NCBI RefSeq assembly: GCF_014649695.1
Contig: NZ_BMTN01000002.1
Location: 310,001 to 374,000, forward strand
Source of the DNA: Streptomyces kurssanovii
Lineage (GTDB): Bacteria > Actinomycetota > Actinomycetes > Streptomycetales > Streptomycetaceae
Direction: 5' to 3'
DNA length: 64,000 nt
Below are positions 26,630-33,354 of this stretch, one piece after another. Positions within the stretch are counted from its first letter, which is position 1. Each line of letters opens with the position of its first letter. The translations under genes were made by a program, and so were the position numbers. A model generated the notes under the pieces. The model made no database searches. It saw nothing but the letters and a program-made list of their open reading frames with translations, and had not been told where the DNA came from.

Positions 26630-27246
26630 CTGTTGGCACCTGCTTGGCTCGTTGACGGTGATGGGCTGACGGAATCCTGGAACGACTCCGGAACGAGAGA
26701 GTGCAGCTCGGGATCGGCCGCTACGGCACGACGGAATGCGTCCTCGGCCTCGGCGTCGCGACCTTTCTTTGCCAGGGCCTGCCCGAGGCGCAGATAGGCC
26801 GTGGACGCCTTCGGGTTGGCAGCGACAGCACGCTTCAGAAGCGTGATGGCATGGTCGGGATCGCTCGACTCGAGCAGCACCGCCTCGTTGAAGAGAGCAG
26901 ACGCAAATTTCGGATCGACCTTCAATGCCTTGCCATAGGCCTCACGCGCATCAGCCGTTCTGCCGTCACGCTGTGCGATGACACCCAGGTTGAACCACGC
27001 CAGTTTGTTGTCCTTATCCAGCTCCAGAACGCGCCTGAACGTGCGCTCCGCCCCGAGGAAGTCCTGGTACTGCGACTGCATCAGGCCGGCCTGCACAAGT
27101 GCCTGCGCCTCCGAAACGGTCTGGGTCGCCGACTTGGCCTCGGATTCCGGGTTCGCGGCCGGCCGGGACAGAATCGCCCATGCCGTTACCCCAACGGCGA
27201 CCATCGCCATCACGGCGAACCCTGTCCACAATCGCCTACGTTTCAC
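26626..27246 (-). CDS. Membrane-anchored TPR protein
   Basis: The 206-residue protein has an N-terminal signal anchor (residues 7-27), a Ser/Ala-rich stalk and about four tetratricopeptide repeats (about 55-185), for example AWFNLGVIAQRDGRTADAREAYGKAL. TPRs bind partner proteins; here they would face outside the membrane. The start is GTG. It is co-transcribed with the glycosyltransferase-methyltransferase by an ATGA overlap, so it may recruit or present that enzyme's target. No enzyme motif is present. Confidence 0.85.
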   Translation of the reverse strand: MKRRRLWTGFAVMAMVAVGVTAWAILSRPAANPESEAKSATQTVSEAQALVQAGLMQSQYQDFLGAERTFRRVLELDKDNKLAWFNLGVIAQRDGRTADAREAYGKALKVDPKFASALFNEAVLLESSDPDHAITLLKRAVAANPKASTAYLRLGQALAKKGRDAEAEDAFRRAVAADPELHSLVPESFQDSVSPSPSTSQAGANR

Positions 27247-27861
27247 TGGTCACATCTCATGGAGTCGGTGCGGGAAGGGATGGATCCGGCCGATGCCAGG
27301 CGGCTGACGAGGGGTCTCTGAAGCAGTGCCGACGAGAACCGAATCCGAACCCCCGTCATTGTCACCGAAGTTACGAGGCGACCGTTATGACGTCACCCGT
27401 TGTCGGGCACTTGGGCACACATACCACCCGAACGTACGCATCGGAGCGCAGCCTGTCCGTAGCCGATGCCACAAATGCGGGTGCGGCACAAGGCGTTGGG
27501 GGCGGTCCATTCCGTAATTCGTCGGCTGATAATCCAGCATGGTGATCGCCGGGATCCATACGCGCCGTTATCGACCGCCAATCCGATGAGACGGTGAAAC
27601 CGGCGGAAATCAAGGGTAGTTCACCGGGCGGGCGTCACGGCCAGGTTCGCGAGCCTATGCGTCCGCACGGGGACGTCTCGGGGGCACCTGCTCGTCCCGA
27701 CCACGATGTCGTCTCGTACGACCCATGCCGCGCAAGGGGGTGCAGGAATCCGTTGGTGTCTGACTTCCCGGTGATCCGTTACCCGCGTCGGCTTTCCGCG
27801 TTGAACCGGACGTCAAGGCCGCACATGTGCGGCCGCCTCTTCATGTTGCAAGGAGAAGTTG
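27247..27861. other. Long intergenic stretch with chaplin promoter
   Basis: This 615-nt gap separates the divergent TPR and chaplin genes. The only signal I can support is the sigma-BldN-like promoter at 27777-27804. The part at 27320-27560 has lower GC than the surrounding coding DNA, and its open frames lack start signals. Confidence 0.6.
27777..27804 (+). promoter_or_regulatory. Sigma-BldN-like promoter of the chaplin gene
   Basis: CGTTAC-N16-CGTTGA lies about 57 nt upstream of the chaplin start. The sigma-BldN consensus as I remember it is CGTAAC-N16-CGTTGA, so 11 of 12 positions and the spacer match. Chaplin and rodlin genes are known members of that regulon. Confidence 0.75.
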
Positions 27862-28110
27862 ATGTCGCGTATTGCGAAGGCCGCCGCCGTAGCCGCCGGC
27901 GCGGGTGCCATCCTCGTCGGCGGTGCCGGCATGGCCGCCGCCGACGCCGGAGCGCTCGGTACGGCCGCCGGTTCCTCGGGTGTCGCCTCGGGCAATGTCG
28001 CCCAGGTCCCGGTCCACGTGCCGGTCAACCTCTGCGGCAACACGGCGGACGTCATCGGGCTGCTCAACCCGGCCTTCGGCAACGGGTGCGCCCTCTCCGA
28101 CGGCGCCTGA
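27862..28110 (+). CDS. Short chaplin with two cysteines
   Basis: Chaplins are secreted amphipathic proteins that polymerise on aerial hyphae and spores and lower surface tension. The 82-residue product has a signal peptide ending AAA-D near residue 28 and a single chaplin domain of about 40 residues (GVASGNVAQVPVHVPVNLCG, then NPAFGNGC), with Cys58 and Cys76 that should form the usual disulfide. It has no LPxTG sorting signal, so it is a short chaplin. AGGAGA lies upstream of the ATG, which follows an in-frame TTG. It is followed by a 17-bp hairpin. Confidence 0.95.
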   Translation: MSRIAKAAAVAAGAGAILVGGAGMAAADAGALGTAAGSSGVASGNVAQVPVHVPVNLCGNTADVIGLLNPAFGNGCALSDGA

Positions 28111-28130
28111 GCACCGAACCGCGGATGACC

Positions 28131-28169
28131 GCTGCGGCCTCCCCTGCACCACGCAGGGGAGGCCGCAGC
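28131..28169 (+). terminator. Terminator after chaplin gene
   Basis: A perfect 17-bp stem, GCTGCGGCCTCCCCTGC with its complement, and a 5-nt loop lie about 20 nt after the stop codon. Confidence 0.9.
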
Positions 28170-28299
28170 CCGTAGGAGCGCAGGCCACGCAGAAGGGGGC
28201 CGGCCGGTGATTCCCGGCCCTTGCGACCTGGACCGGGCGCACCCGTAGTGGTGTGTCATCCGACTGCGCCGACGGCTACGTACAGGGCCGTCGGCGGTG

Positions 28300-28800
28300 T
28301 CAGCGGCGCAGCTGGGACACCGGGAGCAGCACGTGGGCGGTGGCCTTGAGCGCGTCTTCGTCGCCGAGGTGGGCCTGCAGGGTCTCTTCGGTGACGGGCA
28401 CGCCGGGCTTGGCCTCCGGCCACGGACGTCCGGAGATCATGAAGTGCACATGACCTCGCCGTTCGGCGGCTGCCAGCCACTCGGCGGGGACGCGGCACTG
28501 GGCGTTCAAGTAGCTCATGTTGACGACGGCCTGGCCACCCTGGACGAGCAGCTGGATCGGGGAGACACCTTCGCCGGTGTGGTCGTACATGACGCCGCCC
28601 GTGGTGAGACCGAGCTCCTCGATCATCGCCAGTGAGGCGGCGGCCGCCGCCTCGCCCCCGCCGGTGCCGTCACCGAGGGAGTACGCGATCAGATACGGCG
28701 TGTCGTGGCCCTGGGCCGGGTCACCGGTCCAGGCGAGCAGGGCGAGGGTACCCAACTCTGCTCGGTCGACGGTCGTTCGGGTGGGTTTGACAGTGGTCAT
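28300..28800 (-). CDS. DUF5949-like protein
   Basis: The 166-residue protein begins with a short Thr-rich head, then LGTLALLAWTGDPAQG, YLIAYSLGDGTGGGEAAAAAS and VTEETLQAHLGDEDALKATAHVLLPV. I recognise this layout as the DUF5949 family of Streptomyces, whose function is unknown. No signal peptide or membrane helix. It lies opposite in strand to the chaplin and other developmental genes, alone in its transcription unit. Confidence 0.8.
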   Translation of the reverse strand: MTTVKPTRTTVDRAELGTLALLAWTGDPAQGHDTPYLIAYSLGDGTGGGEAAAAASLAMIEELGLTTGGVMYDHTGEGVSPIQLLVQGGQAVVNMSYLNAQCRVPAEWLAAAERRGHVHFMISGRPWPEAKPGVPVTEETLQAHLGDEDALKATAHVLLPVSQLRR

Positions 28801-29165
28801 GGTTCGGCACCCTAGTACCGTGCAGCCTCCCGGCCGCTGCCCGTTCACCTGCCCGGGTGAACGGGCTCCGCGCCGGAACCTCACTGGGGCCGGCCGCGTT
28901 CGAGGCGCAGTACAGGCCGTACGGGACCGCGCCGTGCGGAAGCTCTCGAACGTCCACTCGGCTGTCGCTGTGTTCGCCAACGCTCGTGCGGCTACCGGCG
29001 AACCGGCAATGCTCGCCGAAGCCGGTGCCACCGACGTCGCCGTGTCTTTGACGCCTGCGGCGGGCCCCACTTCGCCGAGCGACGGGCTCGAAAGGCAGTT
29101 CCTCCCGTACCCCGGCGTCCCCGCGTGGCAGTGACCTCCGGTGCCCCGTGCGCGTTGGCCGCGGC
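28801..29165. other. Intergenic stretch, no gene supported
   Basis: The region upstream of the DUF5949-like gene has open frames on the plus strand but none with a ribosome-binding site or a recognisable product. It should hold the DUF5949 promoter. Confidence 0.5.
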
Positions 29166-29516
29166 ATGGCAAGGACTACCGCTCCGGCTCGTTGGCAGCG
29201 TGTGCAGACGAGAACGGATCCCGCACCGTCGGCACCGCCGCCCGGGAACAGCCCGATCTACGACCAGCTGACACGCGAGTGGGCGGCAGCGGGCCGGACC
29301 ATGCCGGGTCGGCCGGACGGGGAGTGGTCACGGCTCGTGCTGTTCCCGCCCCCGTCGATGGAGGAACAGCAGGTCCGTCCCACTCCCCCGTCGCCGCGCC
29401 GGGGCTGGCTCCAGGACCGGCACACCGGGTGGCTTTCGCCCGACGCCGGGCGCCGACCACGGCCGGCCACGGCCAACATCCCTGGCCCGGGGGGGCCATG
29501 GCCGGGCAGCGCCTGA
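29166..29516 (+). CDS. Possible small Pro-rich protein
   Basis: This 116-residue frame contains PIYDQLTREWAAAGRTMPG, which resembles a short motif I know from small Streptomyces proteins, and its middle third has high third-position GC. The rest is Pro/Arg-rich and low complexity. There is no good ribosome-binding site for ATG 29166 or GTG 29148. It may be a real small gene or a decayed one. Confidence 0.4.
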   Translation: MARTTAPARWQRVQTRTDPAPSAPPPGNSPIYDQLTREWAAAGRTMPGRPDGEWSRLVLFPPPSMEEQQVRPTPPSPRRGWLQDRHTGWLSPDAGRRPRPATANIPGPGGPWPGSA

Positions 29517-29747
29517 TGCCACCCGTCAACAAGAAGGTGAGTGCCGCGTCACGCCCCGCAAGGCGGCGAGGAGTACGGCACGTGGACGGTGGCAGACCTG
29601 CGGCGACGCCGTCCGGACCCCCGGCGGGACGGGCCGCTGCGTCGTTCGCATGGGCGTGACGGAAACGAGCGACGGGGTATCCCGCACGAGCACGGCTCGT
29701 TACGCCTGTCGACGGCGGAGAACACCGCCGGGATCAGGGAGACAAAC

Positions 29748-30047
29748 ATGAAGTACTCGAGGGCTGCTGTCATCCTTGCCGGTTCCGTGGCGGCGCTGGG
29801 GGTGGCCGCTCCCGCGTTCGCCGCCGACTCGGCGGGCATGCCTCCCATGAGCCTGAACGGCGGTCTCGGCGAGGTCGTCTCCTACGTCCCGCAGATGGAG
29901 GACGGCACCCATGCCGTGACCGCGCTCGACCAGGTGGGCGACGTCGCCACCGACCTGAAGAACGTCAAGGGCAAAGCGCCCCAGCAGGTGCTGGAGACTG
30001 CCGCCGCAGACACCCCGATGCTGGGCGGTATCTCGCTCGGCGGCTGA
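29748..30047 (+). CDS. Small secreted protein of the developmental island
   Basis: The 99-residue product starts with a signal peptide (KYSRAAVILAGSVAALGVAAPAFA-A) very like those of chaplins and rodlins. The mature part is about 74 residues with no cysteine, no chaplin domain and no rodlin motif; it has MPPMSLNGGLGEVVSYVP and ends MLGGISLGG. GGGAGACAA lies upstream of the ATG. I do not know its function. Its place between a chaplin and a rodlin suggests an aerial-surface role, or one in secretion or assembly of those proteins. Confidence 0.82.
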   Translation: MKYSRAAVILAGSVAALGVAAPAFAADSAGMPPMSLNGGLGEVVSYVPQMEDGTHAVTALDQVGDVATDLKNVKGKAPQQVLETAAADTPMLGGISLGG

Positions 30048-30124
30048 TCCACCCCCCGCCGCAACGCCTCGGATCGGCGGAGCGATTCGGTCCTTGTGAC
30101 GTGTGGCCGCCGGAGTGGGTCGAG

Positions 30125-30222
30125 AGCGCGTCGAGAGCTCCACAGGCCAAGGGTGACAAGCCCTGTCGCACATCCTCAGCGACATCCCGGTCCTCTCGGA
30201 GAACGGCACCTCCGCCCACTGA
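30125..30222 (+). pseudogene. Rodlin 3'-end remnant
   Basis: These 98 nt align almost exactly with the last third of the intact rodlin gene (31505-31604). Differences include a 2-nt deletion (TCCACA-GG against TCCACCCAGG) and a 1-nt deletion near GACAAGCCCTG. The frame meets TGA after the first, and the rest of the gene is absent. The final coding bases TCCTCTCGGAGAACGGCACC are identical, and a terminator still follows. It records loss of a second rodlin copy. Confidence 0.88.
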
Positions 30223-30230
30223 TCGAAGCA

Positions 30231-30257
30231 GGAGCCCCGGGACGTGGCCGGGGCTCC
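30231..30257 (+). terminator. Terminator behind rodlin remnant
   Basis: A 10-bp stem, GGAGCCCCGG with its complement, a 7-nt loop and a TTT follow. It may now serve the small secreted-protein gene. Confidence 0.8.
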
Positions 30258-30265
30258 TTTGCGTC

Positions 30266-30296
30266 GCGTGCCGGCACGCGTGCCGGCACGCGTGCC
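30266..30296. repeat. Short palindromic tandem repeat
   Basis: The 12-bp unit GCGTGCCGGCAC is repeated 2.6 times just beyond the VKOR stop. It is self-complementary and could stop minus-strand transcription. Confidence 0.85.
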
Positions 30297-30317
30297 GTCG
30301 GCGCCCTTGCACGAGGA

Positions 30318-30971
30318 TCAACTGGTCCAGAAATCCCACCAGCGGGTCAGGACCAGCACGCCGATGATCCCGATGTGCAGCACGGGGAGCACCCAGGTGA
30401 ACTCGCCGAAGAAGCCGCGCAGCGCGGCGGGGGCGGGCAGGATGCCGTTGCGGACGTTGTGCGAGGTCACGTACCAGAACATGATGATCGTGGCGACCCA
30501 CGCCAGCGAGCACCACAGACACAGCGCGTTGATCTCGTACAGCGACTGGTACTGCAGCCAGGTGGAGAAGACGACGCCGAATCCAGTGCCGGCGTTCACG
30601 CCGAGCCAGAACCACCTTCTGTAGCGCGCTCCCGCAAGCAGCGCCACCCCGATCGCGATCACCATGCCGTAGGCGACGAGCCCCAGCATCGGGTTGGGGA
30701 AGCCGAAGACGGCCGCCTGTTCGCTCTGCATGATGTTGCCGCACGACACCACGGGGTTGAGGCTGCAGCCCGGTGTGAAGCTCGGGTCCTCCAACAGCTT
30801 GAACTTGTCGATCGTGATGACCCACGCCGCCAGCAGCCCTGCTGCACCGTTGGACACCAGCATCCAGGCAAAGGTCCGACTCGCGCCGACCGCCCCCCGG
30901 CCGGGTTCCCTGACGGCCCGCCGCCTCCCTCTCCGGTCGGCGGACAGATACCCGGTAGACGTAATTGTCAT
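30318..30971 (-). CDS. Vitamin K epoxide reductase family (VKOR) protein
   Basis: VKOR proteins pass electrons from new disulfides of secreted proteins to menaquinone. The 217-residue protein has about five membrane helices, a loop cysteine pair (Cys69 and Cys77, CSLNPVVSCG) and the quinone-site motif CLWC (151-154). All four catalytic cysteines are present. ATG 30971 has GGTGA upstream; ATG 30989 is possible. There is no fused thioredoxin domain, so a DsbA-like partner must be elsewhere. It sits between a rodlin remnant and the intact rodlin, close to a two-Cys chaplin. Confidence 0.93.
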   Translation of the reverse strand: MTITSTGYLSADRRGRRRAVREPGRGAVGASRTFAWMLVSNGAAGLLAAWVITIDKFKLLEDPSFTPGCSLNPVVSCGNIMQSEQAAVFGFPNPMLGLVAYGMVIAIGVALLAGARYRRWFWLGVNAGTGFGVVFSTWLQYQSLYEINALCLWCSLAWVATIIMFWYVTSHNVRNGILPAPAALRGFFGEFTWVLPVLHIGIIGVLVLTRWWDFWTS

Positions 30972-31120
30972 ATTGAATTCACCGCTCATTCGGCCCGATG
31001 GACCCGCCTATTGTGCCGCAACCGAAAGCGGCCCCGGGAGTGGGTAATTCATTCGACAAGACGGGTGAACGCGACACGCCAATGGCGCCATCGGCCACAC
31101 GCGGCATTCGAGTGAACAGC

Positions 31121-31148
31121 CGAAACCAAACCTCCCGGGTTCCGTTGA
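31121..31148 (+). promoter_or_regulatory. Sigma-BldN-like promoter of the rodlin gene
   Basis: CGAAAC-N16-CGTTGA ends 45 nt before the rodlin start. It matches the remembered sigma-BldN consensus at 11 of 12 positions with an exact 16-nt spacer. Confidence 0.75.
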
Positions 31149-31193
31149 CCAGACTGCACCGCGTTCGCCGTTCAGACGAAAAGGAACAAGTAA

Positions 31194-31604
31194 GTGATCA
31201 AGAAGATTCTGACGACAGCCATGGTCACCGCTTCGATGGTGGGCGCCGGCGCGGCGATGGCCCCGCAGGCACTGGCTGTCGGCGACGACCAGAGCACCAC
31301 CACCGCGAGTGGTGTCGGCGCCATGCAGCACTACGGCAACGCCGCCACCTACGGCACCATGAGCCCGCAGATGAGCCTGATCCAGGGCTCGCTCAACAAG
31401 CCCTGCGTCGGCATGCCGGCCAAGGCCAACCTCGGCTCGCTCGCCGGCGTCGTTCCGGTCGGCGTCGAGGACATCCCGGTCCTGTCTGCCCCGCAGAACC
31501 AGCAGTGCGTCGAGAACTCCACCCAGGCCAAGGGTGACGATCCCCTGTCGCACATCCTCAGCGACATCCCGGTCCTCTCGGAGAACGGCACCTCCACCCG
31601 CTGA
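31194..31604 (+). CDS. rdlA: Rodlin, spore-surface rodlet protein
   Basis: Rodlins arrange chaplin fibrils into paired rodlets on spores. The 136-residue product has a signal peptide (residues 1-28, ending PQALA), the rodlin core GAMQHYGNAATYGTMSPQM, SLIQGSLNKPC and QNQQCVENSTQAKGDDPLSH. Cys71 and Cys105 are present. The start is GTG with AAGGA 9 nt upstream. Streptomyces often have two rodlin genes; here the second is only a remnant 1 kb upstream. The VKOR gene is divergent from it. Whether it corresponds to rdlA or rdlB cannot be told from the sequence alone. Confidence 0.96.
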   Translation: MIKKILTTAMVTASMVGAGAAMAPQALAVGDDQSTTTASGVGAMQHYGNAATYGTMSPQMSLIQGSLNKPCVGMPAKANLGSLAGVVPVGVEDIPVLSAPQNQQCVENSTQAKGDDPLSHILSDIPVLSENGTSTR

Positions 31605-31882
31605 TCACCGGGCCGAAGGGCTGCCCGTCCGTGTCGCACGGAGCAGCTACGCGCCGGAGGGAACTCCCCGCATCGGGAAATTCCTCCGCGAATCCCGTGC
31701 ACGGGTTCGACAGTTGCATGAGACATACGAGTGACTTTTCGACCCGATGGTCGCGCGTCGGCTGCCCGGCGGGGAACCGATTCGTTACTAGTACTGCGGA
31801 GGCGCATGTCTGCATGGCTGAAATGCAGCTTCGCGACACGAAGGCCGTACCGCGTACAGCGCCCCCTGCTGAAAGGATCAAA

Positions 31883-32116
31883 ATGAAGCACACAAAGGCT
31901 GCAGCCGTTGCCGCCGGTCTCGTCGTGGCGCTCGGCAGTGCCGCGCCCGCCATGGCCGACGCGGGTGCCGAGGGCATTGCCGCCGGTTCCGCCGGCGTCC
32001 TGTCCGGCAATGTCATCCAGCTGCCGGTCAGCGTTCCGCTGAACCTCACCGGTAACTCGGTGAACGTGCTGGGCCTGCTGAATCCGGTGAGCGGCAATAC
32101 CTCCATCACCGGCTGA
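31883..32116 (+). CDS. Cysteine-less short chaplin (ChpE-like)
   Basis: The 77-residue product has a signal peptide ending PAMA-D and one chaplin domain, AGVLSGNVIQLPVSVPLNLTG then NSVNVLGLLNPVSGN. Both domain cysteines are replaced (LTG in place of the usual LCG, NTS near the end), as in ChpE of S. coelicolor, which is expressed early. AAAGGA lies upstream of the ATG. I could not find a sigma-BldN match upstream, which would fit different timing from the rodlin. It ends at a 42-bp perfect palindrome. Confidence 0.92.
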   Translation: MKHTKAAAVAAGLVVALGSAAPAMADAGAEGIAAGSAGVLSGNVIQLPVSVPLNLTGNSVNVLGLLNPVSGNTSITG

Positions 32117-32147
32117 CACTCCGTGCGGCGCCCCTCGGGCGCGGTGA

Positions 32148-32189
32148 CGGAACGGCCCCGGGGAGCGATCGCTCCCCGGGGCCGTTCCG
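32148..32189. terminator. Strong bidirectional terminator
   Basis: A perfect 42-bp palindrome centred on GAGCGATCGCTC separates the chaplin gene from the convergent methyltransferase gene. Confidence 0.92.
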
Positions 32190-32205
32190 CTGTTCGACTT
32201 CTCGT

Positions 32206-32994
32206 CTATCGGAGCCTGGTACCGATCACCACGGTGGCGTCCGACTCCTCCTGAACGGCGATTTGTGGGCAGAGACCGTGATCGGCGAACGCGGCAGCGG
32301 TTCGCGGGGCCTGCCGCTCACTCGTTTCGACGAGCAGCACCCCGCCGGGCGCCAGCCAGCGGCCGGCCCCCGCGGTCACCCGCCGCTGGATGTCGAGCCC
32401 GTCGGCACCGCCGTCGAGAGCGACCAGGGGCTCGAAGTCGCGGGCCTCGGGCGGCAGCAGCCCGATCTCGCCGGTGGGTACGTACGGGGCGTTGGCGATG
32501 AGTACGTCGACCCGGCCGGCCAGCGCTGCCGGCAGCGGGTCGTAGAGGTCCCCCTCATGGACCCGGCCGCCGACGGGCTCGACGTTGCGCCGGGCGCACC
32601 GTACGGCGGCGGGCTCGATGTCGGCGGCGTGCAGCTCACCGGGGGCGGCGCGCAGCACCGCCGCCCCCAGCGCTCCGGAACCGCAGCACAGGTCGACGAC
32701 GACGGGGCGGGGCGGGGCCAGGGCGATGGCGCGTGCGACGAGGAACTCACTGCGGCGACGGGGCACGAAGACCCGTGGGTCGACGGCCACGCGTACGCCG
32801 CAGAACTCGGCCCAGCCGAGCACGTGCTCCAGAGGGAGACCGACGACGCGCCGCTCGACCATGGCGGCGAGTTCGCGGTGGTCGCGGGCCGCGGAGATCA
32901 ACAGATCCGCCTCGTCCTCGGCGAAGACGCAGCCCGCGGCGCGGAGCGCGGAGACGACGGAGGAAGGTGACGGGTACAGCTCGGAGACCGACAT
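32206..32994 (-). CDS. HemK/PrmC-related methyltransferase
   Basis: The 262-residue SAM-dependent methyltransferase has the PrmC layout: an N-terminal helical domain, RVFVPRRRSEFLV, motif I VVDLCCGSGALG and the active-site motif NAPY (in ANAPYVPTGEI). Release-factor methyltransferase PrmC has NPPY; the Ala is typical of a PrmC-related actinobacterial clade with an unknown target. It is soluble. GAAAGG lies 6 nt before the ATG. Confidence 0.88.
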   Translation of the reverse strand: MSVSELYPSPSSVVSALRAAGCVFAEDEADLLISAARDHRELAAMVERRVVGLPLEHVLGWAEFCGVRVAVDPRVFVPRRRSEFLVARAIALAPPRPVVVDLCCGSGALGAAVLRAAPGELHAADIEPAAVRCARRNVEPVGGRVHEGDLYDPLPAALAGRVDVLIANAPYVPTGEIGLLPPEARDFEPLVALDGGADGLDIQRRVTAGAGRWLAPGGVLLVETSERQAPRTAAAFADHGLCPQIAVQEESDATVVIGTRLR

Positions 32995-33354
32995 GAAAGC
33001 CTTTCGGGGGCACCGACGGGGGCGCCCTCGTGGTCACCTGTGCCCGGTGGACCGTACGGCTGTGGGAGAGAGCGCCCAGACTGCTCCTGCGGGAATGGGT
33101 CTCACCTCCTCGGTCGTGGCACCGCTCCCGGATCGCCGGGAGCCTGCTCGGGCGAGTCACCTTACCGGAAGGTGACGAGGACAACACCCATGCCGCCCAC
33201 TGCCGGTTTCACAGGCATCCGGCCTTCCTCGCCCCGGTTTCGAAGGGGCCGCGACCGTGCCACCCGGCGGGCAACAAAGCAGACATTCACGCCGTGCACC
33301 CGGTGGCGCGAAAACACGGAGCGATCAGTGTTGTCCGCCCGTAAGCTCACAGAC
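32995..33354. other. Intergenic stretch between divergent genes
   Basis: This 360-nt region holds the start regions of the methyltransferase and aminotransferase genes. I see no convincing promoter pair, riboswitch or small gene in it. Confidence 0.5.

Noticed and set aside
27326-27517. Small Cys-rich frame (CHKCGCG) upstream of the chaplin
   Set aside because: There is no ribosome-binding site and the codon use is random; the region has low coding signal.
28857-29134. Frame with SNVHSAVAVFANARAATGEP
   Set aside because: It runs through the promoter region of the DUF5949 gene, lacks a start signal and matches nothing I know.
31790-31882. CGTTAC upstream of the Cys-less chaplin as a BldN -35
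   Set aside because: The sequence 16 nt downstream is CATGTC, not CGTTGA, so only half of the promoter is present.
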